DNA of 64,000 nucleotides from Streptococcus sp. 29896 (GCF_032594915.1 NZ_CP118733.1:1922001-1986000), one strand, 5' to 3'. Numbered from the stretch's first letter, positions 8,199 through 16,836 are shown. A program made the numbers and translations. Notes: generated from the sequence alone by a model not told the origin.

Positions 8199-8642
8199 CT
8201 ATTTCCCCGTTGAGCCAAATCCACCCGTCCGAACGCCGTCGGCCTGGTCACCGTCAGCCAAGAGGAAGGGGGCAAAAACAGCCTGTACGATTCGCTCGCC
8301 AGCTTCCACCACGACGGTCTCCTCTGTGATGTTTCGCATCTGGGCAAAGATATGACCTTCATTAGCTGGATTGCCATAGTAGTCGCCGTCAATAACCCCA
8401 ACCGAGTTAATCAGGACCAAACCCTTCTTGCGAGGGTTGGACGAACGGTCGTAGAGATAGAGGACCTCATTGGCCTGCATATAGGCCTTGACACCTGTCG
8501 GCACCAGCTTAATCTCACCTGGCTCCAAGCTAGCCGTCTCCGCAGCTTTCAGGTCGTAACCTGCTGCGTGGGCTGTCTCACGTTTTGGCAATAAATTTTC
8601 ATCAGTAAACTGGCTAACCAGTTCGAATCCACGGATTTTCAT
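8199..8642 (-). CDS. dut: dUTP diphosphatase (trimeric dUTPase)
   Basis: 147 residues with the five dUTPase motifs, including AGYDLKAAE (motif 1), 'DRSSNPRKKGL' (motif 2), 'GVIDGDYYGN' (motif 3) and a C-terminal RTGGFGSTGK arm (motif 5). It hydrolyses dUTP to dUMP, keeping uracil out of DNA and feeding dTMP synthesis. AAGGAG precedes the ATG. Its TAG stop is immediately followed by the ribosome site of radA, so the two form an operon, as is common in streptococci. Confidence 0.95.
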   Translation of the reverse strand: MKIRGFELVSQFTDENLLPKRETAHAAGYDLKAAETASLEPGEIKLVPTGVKAYMQANEVLYLYDRSSNPRKKGLVLINSVGVIDGDYYGNPANEGHIFAQMRNITEETVVVEAGERIVQAVFAPFLLADGDQADGVRTGGFGSTGK

Positions 8643-8670
8643 AAGAACTCCTTACATCATTTTCTTCTTT

Positions 8671-9195
8671 TTATTCATTGTATTCATTCGCATTGTTCGT
8701 CACAAATGCAAAAAGCGTTGTTAAGGGAAAGGCATACTCGTCATCAAAGCGAGCCGCACGTAGCCACAAGTCTTGGTCAACCTTACGGAGATAGACACTG
8801 CGAGGGAAGGTGAATTCTTCTTCCAACTGAGGCGACAGCAGGCAAATGGCTCCGTCTGGTGATTTCCCTTGGGAGAGTATAGCATCCCGACTGACTTCCT
8901 GTTCCAACAAGGCCAGGCGAAGATAAACTCCCAGATGAGCTGGTGGTAACTGATAACCCATCTCCACGGCTCTCCCCTCTATCTGAGGAGCAGTTGCTTC
9001 CCGATCAAATCCCATTTCGGCTAGACTGACAATCTCAACTAAACACTTCTGTCTCTCCACCACTTCTTGATAAGTTGGATGAGCTAAGTAGGTCTTGAAA
9101 TAGTCATTTACCAAAATCCCCTTGTCATCTAAATAGGCAGGGATTTCTTCTTTTTTCAGGGGAAATAATTCAACTCGAACACTCTGTCTTTTCAT
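8671..9195 (-). CDS. Hypothetical protein, probably leaderless mRNA
   Basis: 174 residues, not recognised. It is rich in charged residues and has no signal peptide or membrane segment; 'LPPAHLGVYLRLALLEQEVSRDAI' looks helical and the C-terminal part ('FTFPRSVYLRKVDQDLWLRAARFDDEYAFP') looks strand-rich. I chose the ATG at 9195. There is no ribosome site in front of it; instead TATAAT ends 6 nt upstream, predicting transcription start at or near the ATG. An upstream in-frame extension to 9342 would run through the satB remnant and is rejected. It lies 28 bp before dut and may be co-transcribed with dut-radA. Confidence 0.7.
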   Translation of the reverse strand: MKRQSVRVELFPLKKEEIPAYLDDKGILVNDYFKTYLAHPTYQEVVERQKCLVEIVSLAEMGFDREATAPQIEGRAVEMGYQLPPAHLGVYLRLALLEQEVSRDAILSQGKSPDGAICLLSPQLEEEFTFPRSVYLRKVDQDLWLRAARFDDEYAFPLTTLFAFVTNNANEYNE

Positions 9196-9201
9196 AGGTC
9201 T

Positions 9202-9229
9202 ATTATACAGGAAATACAAGGTAAAGCAA
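9202..9229 (-). promoter_or_regulatory. Promoter giving a putative leaderless transcript
   Basis: Minus strand TTGCTT (9224-9229), 16-bp spacer, TATAAT (9202-9207), then AGACCT and the ATG of the hypothetical gene. The same 15-mer TATAATAGACCTATG occurs at tadA (32320-32334). Confidence 0.65.
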
Positions 9230-9230
9230 A

Positions 9231-9254
9231 ACTCCAACCTAATGGCTGGAATTT
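9231..9254 (-). terminator. Terminator retained with the satB 3' remnant
   Basis: Minus-strand TCCAGCC-ATTA-GGTTGGA followed by GTTTTGC, just after the stop codon of the satB-like remnant. Confidence 0.6.
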
Positions 9255-9259
9255 TGAAT

Positions 9260-9368
9260 TTATTCAAACACAAACTGGTTGTGGTAGAGTTCGGCGTAGA
9301 AGCCGCCCTGTTTAAGGAGTTGGCTGTGGTTGCCTTGCTCAATCACTTTTCCGTCTTTTAGGACGATG
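9260..9368 (-). pseudogene. 3'-terminal remnant of a satB-like ABC transporter gene
   Basis: This 109-bp stretch encodes [20 protein letters not shown] and then [14 protein letters not shown] plus stop, identical in protein to the C-terminus of the intact ABC transporter ending at 12836. The DNA differs at about six positions, all synonymous (for example GTG ATT against GTT ATC), and the stop is TAA instead of TAG. It is therefore a diverged allele, not a recent tandem copy. It stops being homologous at about 9368. It directly repeats the end of satB across 3.5 kb of accessory genes. Confidence 0.85.
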
Positions 9369-9388
9369 TTCAACCCTCAAATCTGACT

Positions 9389-9748
9389 TTATTTCTCCGG
9401 TATGACCCAAAACAAATAGTAAGTGATGAAGATTGTTAACAGTCCCAGTCCTATTTTGACCAATAAAATAGGAGCCAGCCAGATAGAAATTGCCATAAGT
9501 AAGTAAATTTGCCAGATGATTTGCTTTTTTCGTTTACGGGAAATGGATTTGGTCTCAACGTAATCAGCTACGTAAAATTGATAAATTTTTGTATTGCGTA
9601 GCCATTTTTCAAACCTTTTTGAACTTCTCGCAAAGCAAAAACCAGCCAAAAGTAAAAGAGGGGTTGTCGGAACTATCGGTAAAACAATCCCAATGACACC
9701 AACCATCAAACTAACAAAACCAAATACTAGATAGAATATTCTCTGCAT
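9389..9748 (-). CDS. YbaN/DUF454 family inner membrane protein
   Basis: 119 residues with hydrophobic segments at about 1-40 and 85-115 and the DUF454 signature 'GIVLPIVPTTPLLLLAGFCFARSS' followed by a basic central region (RKRKKQ). Function unknown in the family. No ribosome site precedes the ATG; an extended -10 (TGGTATAAT) ends 6 nt upstream, so the mRNA may be leaderless. It diverges from the FMN reductase gene and lies inside the block bracketed by satB 3' ends. Confidence 0.8.
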   Translation of the reverse strand: MQRIFYLVFGFVSLMVGVIGIVLPIVPTTPLLLLAGFCFARSSKRFEKWLRNTKIYQFYVADYVETKSISRKRKKQIIWQIYLLMAISIWLAPILLVKIGLGLLTIFITYYLFWVIPEK

Positions 9749-9754
9749 ACTAAT

Positions 9755-9763
9755 ATTATACCA
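9755..9763 (-). promoter_or_regulatory. Extended -10 promoter of the DUF454 gene
   Basis: TGGTATAAT on the minus strand, 6 nt before the ATG at 9748; no clear -35, as expected for an extended -10 promoter. Confidence 0.55.
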
Positions 9764-9803
9764 AAAGAACTCGTGAATTTTTGAACAATTTTATCACATT
9801 TTC

Positions 9804-9841
9804 AGAAAGCGCTTGCATTTTATTGGATAAAAGGGTATGAT
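9804..9841 (+). promoter_or_regulatory. cre site overlapping the promoter of the FMN reductase operon
   Basis: TTGCAT (9813-9818), 17-bp spacer, TATGAT (9836-9841). AGAAAGCGCTTGCA (9804-9817) matches the CcpA cre consensus at 12 of 14 positions and overlaps the -35, predicting catabolite repression of the two reductase genes. Confidence 0.7.
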
Positions 9842-9875
9842 AAAGGTACCAAATTTAGGAAAGAGAGAAGACGCT

Positions 9876-10478
9876 ATGAAACTTCTAGGACTGGTCGGAA
9901 CAAACTCCGCTCGCTCAACCAACCGCAAACTCTTGCAGTACATTGAACAGCACTTCGCTGATAAGGCAGATATCGAACTGGTTGAAATCAAGGAACTCCC
10001 AATCTTCAATAAACCAGCCAATCGAGAATTACCAGAAATTGTCAAAGAATTGGTCGCAAAAATTGAGGCTGCTGACGGAGTCATCATCGGAACTCCCGAA
10101 TATGACCACTCTATTCCAGCTGTCCTTATGAATGCCCTTGCTTGGGTATCATACGGTGTCTATCCACTATTAAACAAACCAGTTATGATTACTGGTGCTT
10201 CTTATGGAACACTTGGTTCCTCTCGTGCCCAACTACAGCTACGTCAAATTCTCAACGCTCCTGAACTCAAGGCCACTGTCTTGCCAGATGAATTTTTATT
10301 GTCACATTCCTTGCAAGCCTTTGATGCCAATGGGGAGCTCATTGATTTAGAAACTAGTCAAAAACTGGATGCCATCTTTGATGACTTCCGCCTCTTTGTC
10401 ACCATGACTGGCAAGCTGTCTAACGCAAAAAAATTACTCCAAAAAGAAGCTGAAAACTTCGATTGGGAAAACCTGTAA
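9876..10478 (+). CDS. NADPH-dependent FMN reductase family protein
   Basis: 200 residues of flavodoxin-like fold: N-terminal phosphate-binding loop '[16 protein letters not shown]', '[25 protein letters not shown]' and '[27 protein letters not shown]', all typical of the NADPH-dependent FMN/azo reductase family. It transfers electrons from NAD(P)H to flavin or quinone-like acceptors; the acceptor is unknown. I chose the ATG at 9876, after AAGAGAGAAG, over an upstream one at 9837 that lies inside the -10 box. The following gene, a fusion homologue, starts 14 bp later. Confidence 0.88.
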   Translation: MKLLGLVGTNSARSTNRKLLQYIEQHFADKADIELVEIKELPIFNKPANRELPEIVKELVAKIEAADGVIIGTPEYDHSIPAVLMNALAWVSYGVYPLLNKPVMITGASYGTLGSSRAQLQLRQILNAPELKATVLPDEFLLSHSLQAFDANGELIDLETSQKLDAIFDDFRLFVTMTGKLSNAKKLLQKEAENFDWENL

Positions 10479-10492
10479 GAGAGGAATATACT

Positions 10493-11728
10493 ATGAAATT
10501 TGTCGGAATCGTCGGGTCTAATGCAGACCAATCTTATAACCGCATGCTATTGCAATTTATTCAACGCCACTTTAAAGTAAAATTTGAATTAGAGCTTTTG
10601 GAAATCAAAGATGTCCCAATGTTCAATCAGGACGAAGACCAGTCTAATAGTTTTGCGATCCAATACCTTTACAACAAAATCACACGTGCTGATGGTGTCA
10701 TCATTGCTACACCTGAGCACAATCATACCATTACCCCTGCCCTTAAGAGTACTCTGGAATGGCTCAGTTTCAATTTACATCCATTTGAAAATAAACCAGT
10801 TATGATTATCGGGGCTTCTTATTACGATCAAGGAACTTCTCGTGCCCAAGTTCACCTACGGAAAATTTTAGATGCACCAGGTGTCAATGCTTACACACTA
10901 CCAGGTAATGAATTCCTCCTTGGTAAGGCCAAAGAAGCTTTTGACGATAAGGGCAATATCATCAATGAAGGCACCGTGAAATTCTTAGAAAGCTGTCTAG
11001 ACAACTTTATCAAGTATGTCGGTGTTGTATCCAAATTGAAAAAACCAAAACCAATCGCACCAGAAGATTTAGACTGTACCAAACCAATCGCAACGACCAT
11101 CACTGGTGTGGATCCCGATGATCCAGATTGGCTAGAAAAGGCTTCTAAATTGGTTAACGCAGTTGAGGGAGACACCTATGTTAAACTGGACAATGGTCTG
11201 TTGACCGTTAACCAACTCAATATGTTCCTCAATGCGATGCCATTTGAATTGACCTATGCAGATGATAATAACCAGTTCCTCTACTACAACAATAGTCACC
11301 AAGAACCTGATACCATGTTGGGTAAACGGGTACTTGCTCAAGTAGGAAATCGCCTGTCAACTGTCCACGGTACGCTACCTCCTGCCCGCATGAAGAATGT
11401 TGAATGGGTTGTCGGTACCTTGCGTAATGGTAACCAGGAATATGTTCGTACCATTGTACCCGGTACCCCTGCTGAAATTATCAACACCCACAACTACCAA
11501 GCTATGTACTATCCTGACGGATCCTACGCTGGTATCAATGAAATTATCTTTAATTTCAAACCATGGCTAGATTGGTATCTTGAAGCTACTGGTCAACGCT
11601 TGGTTGGTGGTTCGGGAACTGCCGCAGCTCCTGCACATGTTGACGCAACCTCTGGTGCATCAGATGCTGGTAGTGCCCCTGCTACTTCCACACCGACAGA
11701 TGCAAATTCTGGTGCATCCGCTCACTAA
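10493..11728 (+). CDS. FMN reductase fused to a PAS-like C-terminal domain
   Basis: 411 residues in three parts. Residues 1-180 are an NADPH-dependent FMN reductase domain paralogous to the preceding gene ('[18 protein letters not shown]', '[19 protein letters not shown]'). Residues about 215-375 resemble the PAS_10 domain found at the C-terminus of DUF438 proteins ('[17 protein letters not shown]', 'GKRVLAQV', '[20 protein letters not shown]'). The last 35 residues are low-complexity Ala/Ser/Thr. PAS domains bind haem, flavin or small ligands, so this may be a redox sensor-enzyme; that is inference. AGAGGAAT precedes the ATG. It forms an operon with the upstream reductase. Confidence 0.82.
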   Translation: MKFVGIVGSNADQSYNRMLLQFIQRHFKVKFELELLEIKDVPMFNQDEDQSNSFAIQYLYNKITRADGVIIATPEHNHTITPALKSTLEWLSFNLHPFENKPVMIIGASYYDQGTSRAQVHLRKILDAPGVNAYTLPGNEFLLGKAKEAFDDKGNIINEGTVKFLESCLDNFIKYVGVVSKLKKPKPIAPEDLDCTKPIATTITGVDPDDPDWLEKASKLVNAVEGDTYVKLDNGLLTVNQLNMFLNAMPFELTYADDNNQFLYYNNSHQEPDTMLGKRVLAQVGNRLSTVHGTLPPARMKNVEWVVGTLRNGNQEYVRTIVPGTPAEIINTHNYQAMYYPDGSYAGINEIIFNFKPWLDWYLEATGQRLVGGSGTAAAPAHVDATSGASDAGSAPATSTPTDANSGASAH

Positions 11729-11743
11729 TCGTTCACATATAGT

Positions 11744-11912
11744 GGCTGGGAAGAAAGCCCAGCACCTCTTCTCAGAGTTCGTGTCAACATCTCAGCGCAG
11801 TGGTTGATTGGCAGATTTGTTCGTTTTTTACACTCCAAATCTGGCCTAATCAACTGTGCGGGGGTGGGAAGACGAACTCTTTTTAGACTGGTCGAGTTCT
11901 TTCCCACTCCCA
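11744..11912. repeat. Intergenic mosaic repeat, short copy
   Basis: A 169-bp untranslated segment homologous, in inverted orientation, to 54209-54542. Shared blocks include CAGAGTTCGTGTCAACATCT, CAGCGCAGTGGTTGATTGG, CACTCCAAATCTGGCCT and GTCGAGTTCTTTCCCACTCC. The left end is a small hairpin (GGCTGGG...CCCAGC). It lies between the reductase operon and the FNT channel gene. Confidence 0.8.
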
Positions 11913-11958
11913 TATTTTTCAAACAAAAACATTGATATTGATTTCACAAGGAGTTCCT

Positions 11959-12753
11959 ATGTCACCATTTCAAGAAAAAATTTCAGTTGCTGTTTCAAAA
12001 AAAGAAGCCCTTTTTGACGAAAGTCTAGGCCGCTATGCCTTGCGTTCTATGTATGCAGGAGCCTACCTGACTATGTCAACAGCTGTCGGTATTATCGGAG
12101 CAGACGTTATTGCCAGTCAATTTCCAAGTTTGTCGCGCTTTGTCTTTACCTTCATCTTTGCTATTGGGCTGGTTTTTGTTCTTATTTTTGGTGGTGAATT
12201 AGCCACTTCTAACATGATGTATCTCACAACTGGTGCCTACTATAAGCAAATTAGCTGGAAAAAAGTGACACAGATGCTGCTATACTGTACTTTCTTTAAC
12301 TTTGTAGGCGCTACTATTCTAGCCTGGCTCTTCAATCAGTCCTTTTCCTACCTCAATCTCTCTGATAAGAGCTTTGTCGTCAATGCCGTTACCATCAAAC
12401 TTGGAAAATCTGACTGGAGCAATTTTATTGAAGGGATCACGGCTAATATGTTTGTAAATATGGCAATCCTTGGCTTCATGCTCATCAAAGAACAGTCTGC
12501 TAAGTTCTTTGTCATCATTTCCTCCATTTTTATGTTCGTTTTCCTCATCAATGAGCATCTGGTCGCCAATTTCGCATCATTCATGCTCTTAGCCTTTAAT
12601 GCTGCTCGTACTAATGTAGATACCTTTACTATAGTAAATATTCTTCGTCAGTGGATTGTTGTTTTCTTTGGAAATTGGCTTGGAGCCGGCCTCTTTATTG
12701 GAATTGCTTATGCTTGGCTCAATCAGACCAAAACCAACCACCTTGAACAGTAA
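11959..12753 (+). CDS. Formate/nitrite transporter (FNT) family channel
   Basis: 264 residues with six hydrophobic helices and the FNT signatures 'AGAYLTMSTAVG' and 'GAELATSNMMYLT'-like 'GGELATSNMMYL', plus 'NWLGAGLFIGIAYAWL' near the end. FNT pentamers pass formate, nitrite, lactate or hydrosulfide across the membrane. In a fermenting streptococcus formate export (from pyruvate formate-lyase) is the most likely role, but selectivity cannot be read directly. I chose the ATG at 11959, after AAGGAG. It is the last gene in the inserted block and converges on satB. Confidence 0.88.
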   Translation: MSPFQEKISVAVSKKEALFDESLGRYALRSMYAGAYLTMSTAVGIIGADVIASQFPSLSRFVFTFIFAIGLVFVLIFGGELATSNMMYLTTGAYYKQISWKKVTQMLLYCTFFNFVGATILAWLFNQSFSYLNLSDKSFVVNAVTIKLGKSDWSNFIEGITANMFVNMAILGFMLIKEQSAKFFVIISSIFMFVFLINEHLVANFASFMLLAFNAARTNVDTFTIVNILRQWIVVFFGNWLGAGLFIGIAYAWLNQTKTNHLEQ

Positions 12754-12765
12754 TGATACTACAAA

Positions 12766-12827
12766 AACAGCCAAGATAAACCACATCCTAAAAGTTTAAG
12801 GATTGTGGCCTGCTTATCTTGGCTGTT
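12766..12827. terminator. Long bidirectional terminator between FNT gene and satB
   Basis: Outer arms AACAGCCAAGATAA and TTATCTTGGCTGTT are exact complements, with an inner hairpin CCACATCCT/AGGATTGTGG. T-runs on both sides serve both convergent genes. Confidence 0.85.
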
Positions 12828-12835
12828 ATTTTTTA

Positions 12836-14620
12836 CTATTCAAACACAAACTGGTTGTGGTAGAGTTCGGCGTAGAAGCCGCCCTGTTTAAGGAGCTGGC
12901 TGTGATTGCCTTGCTCGATAACTTTTCCGTCTTTGAGGACGATGATTTCATCCGCGTTGAGAATGGTTTTGAGGCGGTGGGCAATAACGAAGCTGGTCCG
13001 TCCTGCGATAATGGCCTCCATAGCCTTTTGAATTTTGGCTTCCGTTACGGTATCAACGTTAGACGTTGCTTCGTCCAAAATCAAGACCTGCGGATCTGTC
13101 AAGAGCGTACGGGCAATGGAAATCAGCTGTTTCTGACCTGTGGAGAAGACATTCTCATCATCGGTCACAAAGGTTTCATATCCCTCTGGCAAGCTCATGA
13201 TAAAGTCATGAATATGGGTGGCACGAGCTGCGGTTTCCACCATTTCTTGCGAAATACTCTCATCGCCAAAGCGGATATTGTCCGCAATAGTGCCAGAGAA
13301 GAGTACCGACTCCTGCAAGACAATACCGACCTTATCCCGCAAACTATCCAAATCATATTCCCGAATATCGCGACCGTCAAAGGCCACGCTACCACCATTG
13401 ACATCGTAGAAGCGGTTGATCAAGTTCATAATGGTAGTCTTACCAGACCCCGTCGGCCCAACGACCGCCACCATTTTGCCCTTAGGAGCAGAGATTGACA
13501 CCTTGTCCAGGACCTTCTGACCCGGCAGATAGCCAAAGTCGATGTCCTTGATTTCAACACCTTCTTTTAATTCGGTAAATAGCGGAGCGTTTTGAGGGCG
13601 AACTTCCTCAGGCTCATCAAACATTTCCTGAATACGATGAGCTCCTGTGAAAGCCAACTGCAATTCTGCCCAGCTGGCAGCAACCTGCATGATTGGCTGG
13701 TAATACTGTTGCGAATATTGAACAAAGGTCACCACCAAACCAAGTGCGGCAGCTGTTTCCAGCGAGCTATCGTTGAGAACAATGCTGGAGCCTGCAAAGA
13801 TAACAATAGCCGTATTGACCAAGCTCATCCCATTCATAAATGGGAAGAGAATTCCACCAAACAAGCGACCCTTGAAGGTCGTACGGCGAACTTCTTCATT
13901 GAGTTCCAAGAAACCTTCAATCGTTTCTTCCTGTACACCTTGTACAATAATCGCTTTTTGTCCAGAAATTTTCTCGTCCATGTAGGCATTGAGCTTAGAT
14001 ACCGCAGCCTGTTGCTTATCCGTGTATTTCCGTGATAGGCGGATGATAATGACCAAGGCAATCAAGGCAACTGGCGTAGAAGCAATGGTCACCAAGGCCA
14101 AGCGAGTATCCTGACGGAACATCATGATGACCATACCAACATAAAGAGCGATGTTGGTCACCACTTGGGTCAAGGACTGGTTAAAAGCGTTTTGGATATT
14201 GTCCAAATCACTGGTAAAGCGAGAAAGAATATCCCCGTCCTTGTGGCTATCAAAGAAGGCAACTGTCAAACGTTCCAGCTTGCCAAACAAGCCCTTACGC
14301 ATACGGTTGGTCGAATGTGCCACGATACGCGTGAAGAGGAGGGTGTAAATCAAGGAAGCCACAACCGTCGCCGCATAGGCAAAGAAAAGATTGAGCATAA
14401 CCCCGTTAAAATCAGACAGGTCAGGTTTGAAATTTGACTGACCCATTTGTACCGAAGCAAAGTAAGCCTGTCCAATTTTTCCCATTTCTGTAATGGCATT
14501 TCCAAGGAAAACAGGTGTCTTAACCTGCAAGTAGGTCGCTGCCACAATGGCTAGAAAAATCACAGCAAAGGACAGTTTATAGCGTTTAAAATAAAACCAG
14601 AAAAAACGTAACGTCTTCAT
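12836..14620 (-). CDS. satB: ABC efflux transporter half, permease plus ATPase (SatB-like)
   Basis: 594 residues: six-helix ABC exporter membrane domain (about 1-320) then an ATPase with Walker A '[11 protein letters not shown]', Q-loop '[14 protein letters not shown]' and Walker B 'VLILDEAT'. The ABC signature is unusual: 'VFSTGQKQL' instead of LSGGQ, so this half probably contributes a degenerate site in a heterodimer with the preceding gene. The gene order MarR-ABC-ABC matches the S. suis satRAB operon, where SatAB exports fluoroquinolones; the symbol is given on that basis. The C-terminal 109 bp is duplicated at 9260-9368. Confidence 0.85.
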   Translation of the reverse strand: MKTLRFFWFYFKRYKLSFAVIFLAIVAATYLQVKTPVFLGNAITEMGKIGQAYFASVQMGQSNFKPDLSDFNGVMLNLFFAYAATVVASLIYTLLFTRIVAHSTNRMRKGLFGKLERLTVAFFDSHKDGDILSRFTSDLDNIQNAFNQSLTQVVTNIALYVGMVIMMFRQDTRLALVTIASTPVALIALVIIIRLSRKYTDKQQAAVSKLNAYMDEKISGQKAIIVQGVQEETIEGFLELNEEVRRTTFKGRLFGGILFPFMNGMSLVNTAIVIFAGSSIVLNDSSLETAAALGLVVTFVQYSQQYYQPIMQVAASWAELQLAFTGAHRIQEMFDEPEEVRPQNAPLFTELKEGVEIKDIDFGYLPGQKVLDKVSISAPKGKMVAVVGPTGSGKTTIMNLINRFYDVNGGSVAFDGRDIREYDLDSLRDKVGIVLQESVLFSGTIADNIRFGDESISQEMVETAARATHIHDFIMSLPEGYETFVTDDENVFSTGQKQLISIARTLLTDPQVLILDEATSNVDTVTEAKIQKAMEAIIAGRTSFVIAHRLKTILNADEIIVLKDGKVIEQGNHSQLLKQGGFYAELYHNQFVFE

Positions 14621-16327
14621 CTATTCCTCCCTCCCTTTCTGTGTTTCGTAGATTTCACGGTAGACATCGTTCGTAGCTACCAACTCAGCGTGGGTACCTT
14701 GGCCGATCAGACGACCTTCGTCAAGAACCAAAATCTTATCAGCTTTGACAACAGAAGAAATCTTCTGGGCAACGATGACAGTTGTTGTCCCCTTCAAATC
14801 ATGGTTGAGAGCCTCTTGGACTAGTTTCTCAGACTTGGCATCCAGGGCTGAGGTCGAGTCATCCAAGACCAAAACCTTAGGCTCGCCAATCACACCACGT
14901 GCAATGGACATCCGCTGCTTCTGACCACCAGAGAAGTTATTTCCTCGTTCTTCTACTTGGCTCTCATAGGTATCATCCAAGCGGTCGATAAATTCTTTGG
15001 CTTGGGCAATACCTGCGGCCCGCTCCAATTTTGCTAAATCAGCACCAGGTGCCCCTTGACGCAGGCTGTCTGCAATGGTTCCCGAAAAGAGAATAGCCTT
15101 TTGCAAGACAATCGATACCGTATCACGCAGGGTGTTCTTGCTTACTTCTTTCAAGTCCCGGCCACCGATGGATACCGTTCCTTTTTGCGGGTCAAACAAA
15201 CGCGGAATCAGCTGAGCAAGAGTAGATTTACCCGCACCTGTTGCACCAACCACACCGACCATTTGCCCTGGTTCAATCTCAAATGAGATATTTTTCAACG
15301 TCGGCTCGGTATCGTGTGGATAGGTAAAGCTAACATTGTCAAAGACAATCTTACCAGTCAATTCTTCATCCGCCACATCCTTGAAGGTCATTGCAGGCTC
15401 CGTATCCAAGACCTCACTGATACGTTTAATAGAAATGGCAGCACGTGAAGCCTGCATCCCCATAAAGCTAGTCATGATAATGGCAAACATGATTTGCATG
15501 AGGTAGCTCATAAAGGAAGTAAAGCCACCAACTGCTTCCATGTTGGTTTTCAACATCCCAGACACCAAGTAGAGCGAGGCAAAGATCGCCATGTAAGAGA
15601 TAAACATCATCAAGGGTTGCAAGATAGCAAAACCATAGCCGATAAAAAGGTTGAGGTCCAAGAGTTCATTGGATACTTTCTTGAACTTGGCATACTGATT
15701 TTTTTCTTGTACAAAAGACTTGACTACTCGGATTCCCCGTAGGTTTTCCTTGGCAATACTGTTCATCTTATCCATAAGGGACTGGAATTTCCCAAAACGT
15801 GGTCCCATTTGCCCCATGACAACTGCCATAATGGCCATAATCAAGACCACCATGAGGATAATCATCCACCAGAGTTCTGGCATGGTCCGTACCGCCATGA
15901 TGAAGGCTCCGATAAAGAGGAGGGGAACCCGTAGCAAGATGGTAAAGAGCATCATGGTCAAGTTTTGAATCTGGGTTACATCGTTGGTCATCCGAACGAC
16001 CAAGTTCCCCGCATTGAATTCTTCAACGTTAGCATAAGAAAAGCTCTGAATCTTGCGAAAGGTTTGCTCACGAATATCCGCAGATACCCCTTGTGAAATT
16101 TTCGCCGCAGCAATAGTGTTAGCCAGACCAGCCAAGAGACCAATCCCCGCAATCACCAAGAGCAACTGGCCCACACGAACAATCTCTTCCTTGTCATTAG
16201 CCAAGACTGCTGCCAAGACATCCTTTAAGTAGTTGGGCTGCAAGAGGGTCGTAATAACGACAATCGATGTCAAGGTGATACAGGCCAAGGCATACCATTT
16301 ATAGCGTAGAATTGCTTGTTTAAACAT
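14621..16327 (-). CDS. satA: ABC efflux transporter half, permease plus ATPase (SatA-like)
   Basis: 568 residues with six N-terminal membrane helices and an ATPase bearing Walker A 'VVGATGAGKST', Q-loop 'SIVLQKAILFSGTI', ABC signature 'NFSGGQKQR' and Walker B 'VLVLDDSTSALD'. The residue after Walker B is Asp, not the catalytic Glu, common in one half of heterodimeric exporters. AAGGAG precedes the ATG. It overlaps the MarR gene by 8 bp and abuts satB without a gap, so the three are co-transcribed. Assignment to SatA of S. suis rests on locus layout and family. Confidence 0.85.
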   Translation of the reverse strand: MFKQAILRYKWYALACITLTSIVVITTLLQPNYLKDVLAAVLANDKEEIVRVGQLLLVIAGIGLLAGLANTIAAAKISQGVSADIREQTFRKIQSFSYANVEEFNAGNLVVRMTNDVTQIQNLTMMLFTILLRVPLLFIGAFIMAVRTMPELWWMIILMVVLIMAIMAVVMGQMGPRFGKFQSLMDKMNSIAKENLRGIRVVKSFVQEKNQYAKFKKVSNELLDLNLFIGYGFAILQPLMMFISYMAIFASLYLVSGMLKTNMEAVGGFTSFMSYLMQIMFAIIMTSFMGMQASRAAISIKRISEVLDTEPAMTFKDVADEELTGKIVFDNVSFTYPHDTEPTLKNISFEIEPGQMVGVVGATGAGKSTLAQLIPRLFDPQKGTVSIGGRDLKEVSKNTLRDTVSIVLQKAILFSGTIADSLRQGAPGADLAKLERAAGIAQAKEFIDRLDDTYESQVEERGNNFSGGQKQRMSIARGVIGEPKVLVLDDSTSALDAKSEKLVQEALNHDLKGTTTVIVAQKISSVVKADKILVLDEGRLIGQGTHAELVATNDVYREIYETQKGREE

Positions 16328-16769
16328 GGTAATTCTCCTTATAATTTCGAATGTTTTCTTTTAATTGATCGGCAACCTGCTTAATCAGTTGAAATTCTTC
16401 CTTCTGAATTCCCTGAAAAAGCGAGCGGTGCATTTCCTCATGAAAGGCTTTTAGGTGACAAATCTTGCTCTGACCTTTCTCTGTCAAGACCACCTGCTTG
16501 TAACGTCTGTCAACCTGAGATGGCAAAACCTGAATAAAGCCGTTTTTCTCCATTCGCTTGACCAGATTACTGGTAACGGATTTGGAAATCTTTAGCTCGG
16601 CTTCAATGTCTTTTACAAAGGTTTCAACTTCAGACCGTTCCGCTATGAAACGTAAGGCCCAACCCTGTGGACCTGCCAGGTGTTCCACATCATATTCCTT
16701 TGCAATGGTTTCACTGATTTGTTCAATCTGATTTAATAGATTCCGAAAATCTGCAATGGTGTGTCCCAT
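16320..16769 (-). CDS. satR: MarR-family repressor (SatR-like)
   Basis: 149 residues with a central winged helix ('ELKISKSVTSNLVKRMEKNGFIQVLPSQVDRRYKQVVLTEKG') flanked by helices used for dimerisation, the MarR layout. It is the first gene of the operon with the two ABC halves. In S. suis SatR represses satAB and mutations in it raise fluoroquinolone efflux; identity here is inferred from the operon. A near-palindrome between the -35 and -10 of its promoter is a likely binding site. Confidence 0.82.
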   Translation of the reverse strand: MGHTIADFRNLLNQIEQISETIAKEYDVEHLAGPQGWALRFIAERSEVETFVKDIEAELKISKSVTSNLVKRMEKNGFIQVLPSQVDRRYKQVVLTEKGQSKICHLKAFHEEMHRSLFQGIQKEEFQLIKQVADQLKENIRNYKENYHV

Positions 16770-16807
16770 GATAGATCCTTCCCAATCAATTTATTAGCAT
16801 GAGAACT

Positions 16808-16836
16808 ATTATAGTTTTCTAGAGAACTATTGTCAA
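16808..16836 (-). promoter_or_regulatory. satRAB promoter with overlapping palindrome
   Basis: Minus strand TTGACA (16831-16836), 17-bp spacer, TATAAT (16808-16813): a perfect consensus promoter. The spacer contains AGTTCTCTAGAAAACT (16813-16828), a 16-bp near-palindrome, and AATAGTTCTC occurs twice, in the spacer and downstream of the -10. This is the expected place for an autorepressing MarR dimer. Confidence 0.75.

Noticed and set aside
9196-9342. N-terminal extension of the 8671 hypothetical protein
   Set aside because: The extension is a frame through the satB remnant and the promoter; the ATG at 9195 right after TATAAT is more likely.
12803-13498. Plus-strand reading frame of 231 codons opposite satB
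   Set aside because: Shadow of satB; satB has intact ABC motifs, and the shadow runs through the terminator hairpin.
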